Positions 34,630-45,719 of a stretch of 64,000 nucleotides of DNA are shown piece after piece. Origin of the DNA: Eucalyptus grandis (lineage: Eukaryota > Streptophyta > Magnoliopsida > Myrtales > Myrtaceae). The notes beneath the pieces are model-generated. The model saw nothing but the letters and a program-made list of their open reading frames with translations, searched no databases and was not told where the DNA came from. The translations under genes and the position numbers were made by a program. Position 1 is the stretch's first letter; every line of letters begins with the position of its first letter. The stretch spans positions 4,918,600 through 4,982,599 of the forward strand of contig NC_052617.1 of the NCBI RefSeq assembly GCF_016545825.1, read 5' to 3'.

Positions 34630-36574
34630 TTAATTAGCATTCTGCATATTCTGAAATTCACATCCCAAAGCATAAATCTGACCTCTGATCTCCATAAGAA
34701 CATCAAGCAATCTTTTAAGGTCTGCTGAGTTGTCAGTTTGAGTGCTTGCTTCAGCATGATCAGTTTGTGGAGTATTGGCAGATGATGGAACTTCAACATG
34801 AGCACCCAGACTTGGAGATGAAACCTCATTACCTTCTTCGGGAAATTGAGAGGCATATACATCTTCTGAATTGGCAGGAGAACGACTGACATCATCACTA
34901 GTAAAAGCAAGTGAAGGAGTACCTCTTTTATCAGCAGCTCCCCCTGTTTCAATGCCTTCAGGTGGAGAGAAGTACTCTTCATGCTCTGTCTCTTCTTCAA
35001 TGACATGATGACCTTGTTCTTCTCTTTGCTCTTCTTCTATAGTTCTTCCTTCCTCTGCTTCTTTCCTCATCGTTTCCCTCTCTTCACTTCCTCTCGCTTC
35101 TTTCTTCTTCTTGGTTCTCTCTATCTTTTGTCTTTGGAACAAGACACTATAAGTTCTTTAAAGCAAGAGCGGAAATGGTGATGTCTTCCTCATCTTCTTC
35201 ATCCTGCAAGATGAGTGCTCTCCTTTTCTTAGATGGAGCTGTCATGGGCTCTTTGCCTTTCCGTTTTGCAGCCACAGGGTCTTGACGAGTCTTGACAAGA
35301 GTCTTCTCCTTAAATCTCTCTAAAGCCTTGTTTAGCTCCTTCAGACGCATCTTTGAAACCATCTTCAGTCCCACCACCATTGGATCACAGGTTTGAACAC
35401 ACAGAATTTTGGGAGGCTGAATTTTAAAATGTCTGAATAGCTGAGTAACAAGTGCTGAATAAGGAAGTTGGCCCTTGTCCTTTACCATTGATCTATACAT
35501 GTGAAACATGATAGTGTGCGGTAGAGAGAACTTTTGACCAGCATTGATAGCATACATCAGCTTCGCTTCTGAATTAGAGACGTTAGTCTTTGATGTGGAT
35601 TTGGGTCTAAGACAATTAATCACAATCTTATGAAGCAAGACATTTGAGGCACTCATCCTCAAGTACGAAATCCGGCCTTCTGCCATTCCGTCTCGAACAA
35701 GCTCCACAGTTGCACGACCAATAGACACACTAATTGATTGGAACATCCCTCTCTCTACTCCAATCACATCAGCCAGAGTGTCCATATCAACCACATAATC
35801 CTGGTCTCTAACATTGAAAGAAAATCTATTCGCATCCAAAAAGCTTAGATTGGAATAGAAATACGTAGTAAGTTCTGGATGAGCTACTATTGTCTCAGAG
35901 CAAAATCGTTCAAGTTGAAGTAAAGTAAATTTCTCCCGTAACTTCACGTTCAAAGAGTCGAGAAAATCAAAATCCACACTCCTTGGGTTCATCACCCCTC
36001 GCTTTAGCAACTTAGAGTAAACTCGCTTATGTTCCTTAGAACGAAACATATCTGCTATTCTTCCTCGAATGTTCGCAGCAACACCCATTCTAGACTTAAA
36101 ATGAGTGAACATCTTTTCATCATCATCTTTTCCATCAGGTTGACTAAATCCTCCAACACGTGGATCACTTGGGAAATTCACAAAAGCCCTTTCTACCGAA
36201 CCAGCAGGAGCAATTCCCAAATGTTCCATCGTTTGTAAAAAATAGGTTTCATTTCGATACCCATTTTCTTTCAAAAATTCATCAATAAAGGTCATTGGAG
36301 AACCTCCTTCCTTTAAGGCAGAGTAGAGTTTGAAAGTAAAAGCAGGCTTAAGAGTCCTTACAGGTTCGACATCCTCAATAATTTCTTCCTCCGCTTGTTG
36401 TTGCTGAACATTCTGTGGTCTAGCCTAAGGAGAATGGTGCAGTTGAGAATGTTGTGGACTCTGTTGATGCCTTGGATATTTTTCTTCGTTGGTCAAGTCA
36501 AAATGCATAGGACCCTCACGCATATGCTGTGGTCCCCTGCTTGCAATCCTTGAAGACTTTCTTTGGGAAGACAT
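34630..36574 (-). pseudogene. extra ORF after pol of Copia element 2 (putative plant transposon protein domain), nearly intact
   Basis: It starts at 36574 with MSSQRKSSRIAS and is broken only by a TAG at 36425-36427 and a stop at 35147-35149. In between lies a 382-codon open stretch containing SVDFDFLDSLNVKLREKF, FYSNLSFLDANRFSFNVRDQ, LADVIGVERGMFQ and HKIVINCLRPKSTSKTNVSN, then the basic cluster KRKGKEPMTAPSKKRR and acidic DEEDEEDITISAL. The following 170 codons are very charged (KKKKEARGSEERETMRKEAE) and end in a helical segment (LLDVLMEIRGQIYALGCEFQ). The bipartite nuclear-localisation-like cluster and flanking domains are conserved with element 1. No membrane segment is visible. Function is unknown; a nuclear or chromatin-related role is only a guess from the basic cluster. 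Confidence 0.78.
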
Positions 36575-37069
36575 TATCACAGTCTTTGAGAGATTTTTCC
36601 AACTCGATTCGTGAGAAAGATGAAATCTTTAAGGATTAAACTAGAGAGAAAAGGTAAGAAAGTGAAGTTTCTGTGCTTCTAGGGTTTGTGAGTAAAAATG
36701 AAGAAGAAAATAGATATAAAGCAATCGAAACAAAGTATACGGATCATCATAAAAGGAAAAATAAAAAAATACCTTTTAAAAAATAACTGCCTTTTTGAAG
36801 ATAGATAACTATCATCTCAAAAAGATAACGTCCTTTTCGAAAAAGAATAATTGCTACAATTTCAAAAACTTGGGAAGATAACAACAATCAATTGCAGATT
36901 AATAAGCAATCGTACATTTTCGAGTTTTTATCCGAAAGATAAATTGCTAGAACTGAAATGACTTACAGTCGTAATTCTTGATCTTCTGAGTCTGAGCATC
37001 TTTAGACTTTTATCCATGAGTTTGAACTTCTTCAGACTTTAAGATATTAAGTCTGGATCGAATAGACTC

Positions 37070-40000
37070 AAATAGACTTTTCTCCAGTGGCTTTGTAAAT
37101 ATGTCCGCCAGCTGATTCTTTGAGTCAATGAATTGAATCAAGACTTCTCCATTTTGAACATGGTCTCTAATAAAATGATGTCGAATCTCTATATGCTTTG
37201 CTCTTGAATGAAGAATTGGATTCTTGGTGAGATTAATCGCGCTGGTGTTGTCACATTTGATCTCGATGCATGAGTCTTTGATTCCAAAGTTTCTTAGTTG
37301 TTGTTTTATCCATAAGATTTGAGAACAACAACTTCCAAGAGCTACATACTTCTGTTGAAAGAGCTACGATATTTTGCTTCCTTGAAAATCAAGCTGTTGA
37401 AAGAGCTATTGTACTTTGCTTCCTTGAAAACCAAGATACTCACCTGTTACCAAGCAATTGACAAGTGCCCGAGGTGTTCTTTCTATCAACTCTGCATCCT
37501 GCTAGATCTGCGTCTAAGTATCCAAGGAGAGTAACGTCTCATTCTTTAAGATACCATAGACCTAACTTAGAGGTTGTTGCAACGTATTTGATTATGCGTT
37601 TTGCAGCACTTAGATGAGATTCTTTGGGGTCTGATTGAAATCTAGCATAAATGTAAACACTATACAAAATGTCAGGTCTAGAGGCAGTAAGATAAAGAAG
37701 TGAACCAATGATACTCCTGTACAGCTTCTAGTCAACTTTCTTTCCTCCTTCATCTTTGTCCAGCTTTGAAGAACTTGACATTGGTATATCAGTCTTTTTG
37801 CAATTCTCCAAACCGAACTTTTTAACAAGTTCTTTAGCATATTTTTCTTGGTGAATGAAAATTCCTTCCTTCAATTGTTTTACTTGTAGTCCGAGAAAGA
37901 AGGATAGTTCACCCACCATGCTTATCTCAAATTCATCCTGCATAAACTTAGAGAATTTCTTGCACATATTTTTGTTAGGTGATCCAAACAATAATATCAT
38001 CAACATAGATTTGAACAAGTAAAAAGTTTTTACTTTCTCTTTTAATAAACAGAGTAGTGTCCACTTTACCTTTAACAAAGCCATTTTGGATTAAAAACTT
38101 ACTTAACCTGTCGTACCAAGCTCGAGGTGCTTGCTTTAAACCATATAGCGCATTTTTCAGTCTGAATACAAAGTCTGGTTTCCTTGAGTCTTCAAAACCG
38201 GGAGGTTGTTCCACATAGACTTCCTCTTGGATAAATCCATTTAGGAATGCACTTTTGACGTCCATTTGGAATAACCTGAAATTCTTATAACAAGCAAAAG
38301 CAAGTAATAATCTAATTGCTTCTAACCTTGCTACTGGTGCATAAGTCTCATCATAGTCTATCCATTCTTCTTGTGTATATCCTTTGGCCATGAGTCTTGC
38401 TTTGTTCCTTATAACTTTTCATTTTTCGTCCATCTTGTTCCTGAAAACCCATTTAGCTCCAATAACAGATTTACCTTTTGGTTTAGGAGTTAATTCCCAA
38501 ACATCGTTAACACTGAACCGCCTAAGTTCTTCTTGCATAGCTTCAATCCAGCTTTCATCAGTTAAAGCTTCTTCTATGCTTTTGGGTTCTATTTCAGAAA
38601 TAAGAGCCACAACGCTAGACTCTTCATGCCTTTTGGATCTTGTACGAATCCTTCATCAATGTCACCAATAATAAGTTCTTTGGGATGACTGGACTTGTGC
38701 TTCCAGTTGCTGGTTGGTCTGACAGATTGCTAAACTTTTTCTTCAATTGATTCTTCAACATTCATTTGTTGTTGACCTTCTAAAGTCTGAGCTGCTTCTG
38801 GGGAATTAGACTTTGTAGAGTCTGGAGCAGGTTTAGATTCTTCAGGTTGAGTCTGGATCGATTGATTTTGTATAAGGTCTTGAAATTTGACATTCATCGA
38901 TTCTTCCATATATTGAGTCTTCTTGTTGTATACTCTGTAAGCTTTGCTGGAGGTTGAATATCTAAGGAAGATTTATTCGTTTGATTTTTCTTCAAACTTA
39001 CCAATTCGATCATTTGCATTTTTTAATACAAAACATTTGCAACCAAACACATGAAAATAGGAAACAATTGGCTTCTTTCCTTTGAACAACTCATAGGGAG
39101 TTTTCTCCATAATAGGCCTTAAGAAAACTCTGTTAATAATATAACATGTTGTAGAAACTGCTTCAGCCCAAAAACGAGAAGAAATATTGCTTTCAATTAA
39201 AAGTGTTCTAGCCATTTCTTGCAATGATCTATTCTTCCTTTCCACAACTCCATTATGTTCGGGAGTGTATGGAGAGGAGAACATATGCTGAAAACCAGAT
39301 TCATCACAAAATTTAGCAAAGTCTTGATTTTCAAACTCACCTCCATGGTCTGTCCGTATGCTTGAAATAACATACCCTTTCTCATTTTGTACTTTCTTAG
39401 CAAACTTTAAAAAATAAGAGAAGGTTTCAGACTTACTTGCCAAAAAGTATACCCAAGTAAATCGTGAATAATCATCCACTATTACTAGGCAATATCTCTT
39501 TCCACCAATGCTTTGAGTTCTAGTTGGTCCAAAGAGATCCATATGCAGGAGCTGCATGAATAGGTATATAAAGAATTTTTCTTAAACAATTGCACAATAC
39601 TAGACAGTTGGACACGATTAGTGGAAACTCGATTTATTGGTTTGAAAAAACTTCTAACCTGTTTTCCCAAAACACATGGTGTGCATAATTCAGATTTTTG
39701 GTATGTCAAATTGGGTAATCCACGAACAAGTTTCTTTGAAGAGATCTTAGCAATTTGCTTCATGTTGATATGGCCAAGTTTTCGATGCTAGAGATTAGCT
39801 TCATCTTGAATTGAAATTAGACATTGAGATTTTTCTGGTTTGATATCCAAAAGATAGATGTTCTCATGTCTTCGCCCCAACTTCAAAACACTGAAAGTTG
39901 CTGAGAGAAGTCTTTACTAGTTCCCGAACATATTCCTTCTTGAAAATTGATTTTGAAACCTGTGTCGCACAATTGACTTATGCTGAGTAATTGTAATTGA

Positions 40001-40200
40001 GTCATTCTACTAAGGAGACATTGTTGATTGTGAGACTTCCAATTTTTACTATTCCACATCCAACAATTCTTCCTTTGCTATTTCCACCAAAAGAGACTTT
40101 TCCATCCATTTAACTTGCATGAGCTTTATAAAACAACTTGAATCTCCTGTCATATGTCTTGTGTATCCACTATCCAAGTACAATTTGACCTTTTTCTTGA
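37070..40200 (-). pseudogene. pol of Copia element 2: protease, integrase, reverse transcriptase, RNase H
   Basis: Read right to left, the protease motif YLDSGYTRHMTGD is at about 40150-40190. GAG-pre-integrase is around 39700-39780. The integrase core (39557-38973, 194 open codons) has LHMDLFGPTRTQSIGGKRYC and DHGGEFENQDFAKFCDESGF. The reverse transcriptase (about 38620-37730) has [20 protein letters not shown] and the catalytic YVDD at 37996-38007. RNase H (about 37600-37070) is the most broken part and carries a local ~42-bp tandem duplication near 37347-37431. Only a few stops and shifts interrupt the first three domains. Confidence 0.88.
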
Positions 40201-41931
40201 TAGTGACTTGCATTTAAAGAAAAACTCAAGCTTTCTTTGGTACCCACACTTTCTTGGGTCCAATGGAGTTAGTGCAATATACGGTCTTTGCCCAATCTTT
40301 CTTAACAGGTCTCCAAACCATAGGACATTCTTTCTCAAAGTGTTTTGAGCTGTTGCACTTAGAACATTTAAGAGCACTACGGCCAACAGGTTTTACAAAG
40401 ACTTTTTGAAAATGATTTCTATAAAAGGCTTTTGTAGGTCTTTGTTTGATTCTTTCCTTTACTTTTGGAAAATCAATTAGAGGAATGGTTTCAGAAGTCA
40501 TTCCCAAGCCTGATTTGTTAAAGTAAGGTCTTTGTGCTGAAAGAATCTTTTCCAATTTCTCAGATCCTATAGAAAACCTTTTTGAAATACTTGAAATATC
40601 ATTTTTCAAAAGTGTATTTTCTTTTGAAAGAGAGTCTGCATTTTCTTTTAAAGTAATAAAACTTTTATCTAAATTTTCAACTTTTCTTTCCAAACAATCT
40701 CTTGTTGCTTTAGTGTAGAATTTTCCCTTTTTAGCTCGGAAATCCTCTTAAGAGAAGTTTTGAGACTAAGACAAAGTTCATTAATATATTTCGAGACTTT
40801 AGTAGGAATTTTTAAATTACTTACCTCGATTTTACTATCTGAGTCTGTATCTGTCTTAGAGTCTGAGTCTGATTTTGATTTTGCCATTAAAAAAAATATT
40901 GGCATAATCATCATCACTCTCTTCGCATTCGGTATCACTCCAAGTTTTTGCTTTGAGTGCCTTTCTGTATTTCTCAGCTTTTCCTTTCTTTTTCTTCAGC
41001 AAGGGACAGTTGGGTTTGATGTGTCCATTTTTCTTGCATTCAAAACAAATCACATCTTTATTGGATTCATCATCCTCAGCTGATTTATTTTGAAACTTTT
41101 GAGAGCTTTGTTTCTTCCAATTGAATCTTCTTCCCTTTTTGTTCAGTTTTCTGAACCTTCTTATCATGAGAGCAAGCTCTTCATCGTCCATATCGTCTTC
41201 AGAATCTGTAACATCATAATCATCATTAGATTTTAAAGCAATAGACTTTTTACCTTTGGGATCTTCTTCTTCATTGATTTGCTCCACTTCATAGGACTGA
41301 AAGAGTGCCAACCAATTCGTCAACGGAGAGTGGCATGATCCTTTGTGTCTCTTTATTGAAGTCTTTACGATTCCATCTTTGGAAAGTCCACACAGCAGTT
41401 TGTTAACCTTCATGGGTCCTGAGATTGGTTGACCTTGATACTCAAGACCATTCACGATTTCTGTAAAACGACTAAACATGTCGGTGATAGATTCTCCTAG
41501 CTTCATCTTGAAGGCTTCATATTGACCGAGCAGAATATTGATCATGGTTTCTTTCACTTGATTAGTTCCTTCATAGGTAATGTACAGCCTATCCCAGACT
41601 TCTTTAGCTATTTCACAAGAAGATATTATGTTATATTCAGTAGGAGATAATGCACAATATAAGGAGTAAATTGCTTTTGCATCAAGAGCTTGTCTCTTGG
41701 TTATCTCTTCTTGAGTCATCTCGCTAGCCTCTGCAACTTCTTTTCCCTTTTTGAGACTGTTGTAGCTTTAGGAATGATTCCTTTGTCTACCACATCCCAT
41801 TCTAGAGGATCTTTTGATCTTAGGAATGCTTTCATCTTGTTTTTCCATATACTGTATTCCTTTCCATCAAAATAAGGCGGTCTGGTGTTGCTTTGCCCTT
41901 CAACCAAACCTGGAGCCAACATACTAGCCAT
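40201..41931 (-). pseudogene. gag of Copia element 2
   Basis: The frame begins MASMLAPGLVEGQSNTRPPY at 41931. One frame change near 41720 leads into a 287-codon open stretch with the UBN2-type gag domain and the zinc knuckle CFECKKNGHIKPNC (residues 225-238 of that stretch, near 41000). A charged coiled-coil-like region follows, then a second knuckle CSKCNSSKHFEKEC near 40300-40370. Both knuckles keep the CX2CX4HX4C spacing used to bind RNA. Confidence 0.85.
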
Positions 41932-41978
41932 GGATCTTTAACTCTGAAGTAAAAACACTTCAATTAAATGAGTACACA

Positions 41979-41991
41979 GGCTCTGATACCA
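41979..41991 (-). other. primer-binding site (tRNA-Met type), element 2
   Basis: The minus strand reads TGGTATCAGAGCC two bases inside the 5' LTR, complementary to the 3' end of initiator tRNA-Met. Confidence 0.9.
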
Positions 41992-41993
41992 AT

Positions 41994-42940
41994 TGAAAGT
42001 GCTAGTATTAACACCTAGAAGGGGGGTGAATAGGTATAAAAAAAAAATCTGCAAAATGCAATGAAAACCTTTACTTTTAACCAGAGTCTAAAAAGCAGCA
42101 GACTTTGAATGAGATTAAACTTTAGTAGTTAAATAGAACTACGAACATAATAAAAGAGTTCAGGGAAGAGAATAAGAACACAAGGTTTATAGTGGTTCGG
42201 CTTAGACCAAGCCTACGTCCATTCTCTTGCGCTGACAGCCCACCGGCTGGATTTCACTATGAATCAAAAGAGTTGTTACAGTCTCACGTCATTGATTCCA
42301 TAGTGTAGAGACTTTGCTACACTTTCACAAGGCCTCACAAATATCTAAACTCTCTTTTGAGTACAAATTTACGCTCAACAATTGAATCGGCAAAGAACAA
42401 GGAGCTTCAGACTTTGGAATTTATCTATCGCGTACACACTCGAATAACTAGAGCGTCTTCCTTATATACTCCTCCATGCCTTCATAACCGTTGGCACCTT
42501 CCAAAGGAGTTCTTCCAATCTACCCGTTGGACATAATCAATTAGGGAGATCTCGAGTTACTTAAGGAATGTGATGATAGCCCACCAATCCTGCTCGCCCA
42601 TACAATCAGGATCTAGGTTTCCATAAGTAGAACCTTCCAAGTATACTTCGCCAATCAACGGATCCAAATTACTCGAATTAATTTCAAAACGAATAATAGA
42701 TCTTGAGATGCTATCTCCAGCCGTGAGAACTTCTTTAGCCGCTCGAATCAAAACCTCAAAGAAATACTTGCATCTGGATAAGTCTTCTTCGTCGGTCTAG
42801 AAACTGTCAATGAGGGCAGACTTTAAATCTTGAGTCTGGCGGTCTTCAGACTTTGATGATAGAGTTTGTAAGTCTTCGACTAGACTGATGGATGGAAACG
42901 TTTTGTTAGCTTCAAAACAAATAAGAAGTTTTCTCCAACA
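41994..42940 (-). repeat. 5' LTR of Copia element 2
   Basis: On the plus strand it starts TGAAAGTGCTAG and ends TTTTCTCCAACA, directly against the truncated Gypsy LTR. Confidence 0.88.
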
Positions 42941-45533
42941 TTTCAAGAAAGAAATTATCGGAAGAAAATTTGAAGCCCGAAAAGAAATAGAAAAGGAAAG
43001 AGAAAAGAAAAGAAAATTAAGGCTATTGTTTTATTTATTTTCTCTCTCTCCCTCTCTTTTCCTTTCTTTTCTTTCTTTTTCTTTCTTTTCTCTCTCTTCT
43101 CTTTCCTCTCCCCTCCCCATCGTGCGGACAGCTTTCTTTTCCCCACCGACCGCCTACCCCTTGCCAAATTCAATTTGGCTTCTTCTTCTCTCCCCATTTG
43201 ACCAGTCAAACTTTCATCTTCTCTCTCTCTCATCTCTCTCTTTCGCACCTTCTCTCCCTCGGCTCTTTTTGCTGTGCGAACAGAACCGAACCAGAAGCGG
43301 ACAAAAGCGGAGGAGCTCGCGGAAGCCGTCGCCGCCCGCACCGCCGCCCGGACGCCCAGCGATCGCCGCCGTTCCGCCGTCCGCGCGCCCCGCATCCGCC
43401 GTGCGCCTCAGCCCATTTCCTCGCGCCAGGCGTTTCCCCGAGCGAATCCGCCTCTGCCAGCCCCCGTTCCGCCCTCGTCCAGCCGCCTCTAGCCGCCGCT
43501 CGCCGCCGTCCCGACTCCCCGGCATCCCTCTCGCCCTCCGCCGGCCTCCCCTCGCCGTTTTGGCCGCCGGATCTGCTCCGACCAGCCAAGGGCAGAAACC
43601 CACGAAATGGGTTTCCAGCTGCTTCGGGCCCGCTTTTGGAGCGTTTCCCGGCCCCGAACCCGAGCCGTGCTTTGGGAACAATCGTTCCTCGCGCCGCCGC
43701 CGTCGGATTGATCCGATTTGCGCGCGATTTGGTGAGTAATCTCACTAATCTTGGATTAGTTGGCTAATTATGCTTTAGGTTGGTTTAGTTTTAATTAATT
43801 ATGTTTAGGTTGTTAGATTAGAATAAATTAGCGATTATTAGTCAATTGTGATGCGATTTAGATAAATTGATTGCGTAATTAGCAAGTAGACGTGGTCTAC
43901 TAATTATTGGAAGTGCCTCGGGTTTTTCCCGACCCTTAGTGGGCTCCAATTAGGCTTTTCGGGCCTAAGTGGAATTTTTAGTATTTAAATATTAATTTTC
44001 GGAATTAAATTAAATAATTATTTATTTTCGGAAATTCAACTGAGATGGCTTTAACCGGAAAATTATGTTGATGACCGTGGTGAAGTCCGTTTATTTAATT
44101 GGGCTTTATTTTGTGCTAAATTGGATTTTTAATAATTATTAATTAATTTTCGAAAATAATTAATTATTTATTTATTTTTCGAAAATTAAGATTTTGATGG
44201 CCGGCGACCGAAATCTCGTGCTGATTGTCGTGGCGCAGTCCGTTTATTTATTTGAGCTCTACGTTGTATGAAATTAAATAAATTGTGATATTTTAGGGAT
44301 TTACCCTAAATTGATTGAATTTGAGTGAAATTGAATTATTGATTGGTAGATGGCCGAGTATGGCTAGTTAGCTATTGTAATGCCTTGTTGAGCTGTAAGT
44401 GGAGAGAGCGATGAGAGCTAACTGAGAAATCTATTGGCTGAGATCGATCAAGTACGAAGTATAGACAGGCGTGGTTCGGTGATGGGGAATATCACTGTGC
44501 GAAAACGGCGCCTTAAAGAACGCACGTAGACTACCTATGAATCGTGACAGGCGTGGTTCGGTGATGAAGGACATCACTGTGCGAAAACGGCGCCTTAAAG
44601 AACGCACGTAGACCGTCTGTTACTTATGTCACCTTGGCGTAAACGACGCCCGAGAGCATTCATCCGACTCTGTGACTAAGTGTACTACTGGAGATTATCG
44701 TGGTCGGTAATTGGTACGTCACCTTGGCGAGAAAGACGCCCGAGAGCATTCATCCGGCTCTGTGACTGAGTACCCGAATGCAGATTATAAAGTATGGTGT
44801 TGATGTGACCGAGAGGTGGTTCGAATGACATGTAATCGACTAGGTCGATTGATCATTCTTTTGATCTGATGTTGTGAATTGATTGATTGAATGGGAATGA
44901 CCGTGAGTGGTCTTGTTGGCGTGTAATCGACTAGGTCGATTCGATCGATGCTTTGATCGGTGATATGATTGCTTGGGTGCCTATTATGAATTGTGCGACT
45001 TGCGGGTGGGATCGATGCCCGGTACGTCTTATGCCCTGTGCGTGTATAGGCAGCCTATAGTATAGTGGTTTACTAATCGGGCTTAGTGGGGTAGAACTCG
45101 CTGAGACGTAGTCTCATCCCAGTTTGGGGAAAAACATTTCAGGACCCCGATGAGGAGCTGATGAGGAGGAGTCTGAGAAGGAGAACTCGGAGGTGAAACT
45201 TGAGGAGAAGGATTTTGGAAGAAGAAGATAATCCCGAGAGGGGCCTTGAGTACGACCCGGAGGATTGAGACTCTACCTTCTTTTGAGATCTCCATTTTGA
45301 TGTGAATAGTTATGAAGTGAATTGTGTTTTGTATAAAAGTTTGGTTATAAATTTCAATATGAAAAATATGGCCCTGCTTTTCTATCCCATCGTTTTATTG
45401 TCTGGGGATTTTAACTGTTTCCGCATGTGCTCAATAAATGAAAGGGTCGGCGATACATTGTCCTGGGATATCGCATTATAAAAATCGACCAAGCCAGAAG
45501 GATGTGTGCGTGCCCGAGGATCGGGGCGTGACA
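42941..45533 (+). repeat. 5' LTR of the Gypsy element (truncated)
   Basis: This matches 50183-52871 of the 3' LTR. It contains a long CT-rich tract (about 43040-43110), a GC-rich block (about 43280-43731) ending at a splice-donor-like TTTG|GTGAGT, two tandem units at 44465-44628 and the end GATCGGGGCGTGACA. Confidence 0.9.
44465..44769 (+). repeat. tandem units in the Gypsy 5' LTR
   Basis: Two ~82-bp units start at 44465 and 44547 (ACAGGCGTGGTTCGGTGATG...). They are followed by two shorter related units with CACCTTGGCG and CGCCCGAGAGCATTCATCCG at about 44629-44676 and 44718-44769. Confidence 0.85.
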
Positions 45534-45544
45534 TCCCCTTTTTG

Positions 45545-45556
45545 TGGTATCAGAGC
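45545..45556 (+). other. primer-binding site (tRNA-Met type), Gypsy element
   Basis: TGGTATCAGAGC lies 11 bases after the 5' LTR end. Confidence 0.9.
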
Positions 45557-45719
45557 GAGGTTGAAGATTGGAGTGATAAGGAGCGTTGACCATGGGATAG
45601 TTAGTAGGAAAGGCCTTTAAATTCATGCTGGTGCATGTCTGTGTTAGCTGAATGCTAAAATTGTTTGTTGTGTGTGGATCGCTCATCTTCTAATCCAGTG
45701 TGGATTTGGAAGACGGGTT

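Larger units (their letters stand above)
33173..42940 (-). mobile_element. Copia LTR retrotransposon, element 2 (minus strand)
   Basis: This has the same plan as element 1, read right to left: 5' LTR (41994-42940), tRNA-Met primer site, gag, pol, extra ORF, polypurine tract and 3' LTR (about 33173-34112). Its right end lies inside the Gypsy 5' LTR. Its left end is irregular: it lacks the expected terminal dinucleotide and is not flanked by the missing part of the Gypsy LTR. The coding regions are better preserved than in element 1, with long open stretches in gag, reverse transcriptase and the extra ORF. Confidence 0.88.

Noticed and set aside
33168..42945. TTTCA on both sides of Copia element 2 as a target duplication
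   Set aside because: The left LTR end lacks TG and the left flank is not the missing part of the Gypsy LTR, so the match may be chance (about 1 in 1000).
42888..43739. A 283-codon plus-strand frame
   Set aside because: It crosses the Copia/Gypsy junction and lies in LTR sequence; the matching frame in the 3' LTR shows it is a property of the LTR. No known protein is recognised.
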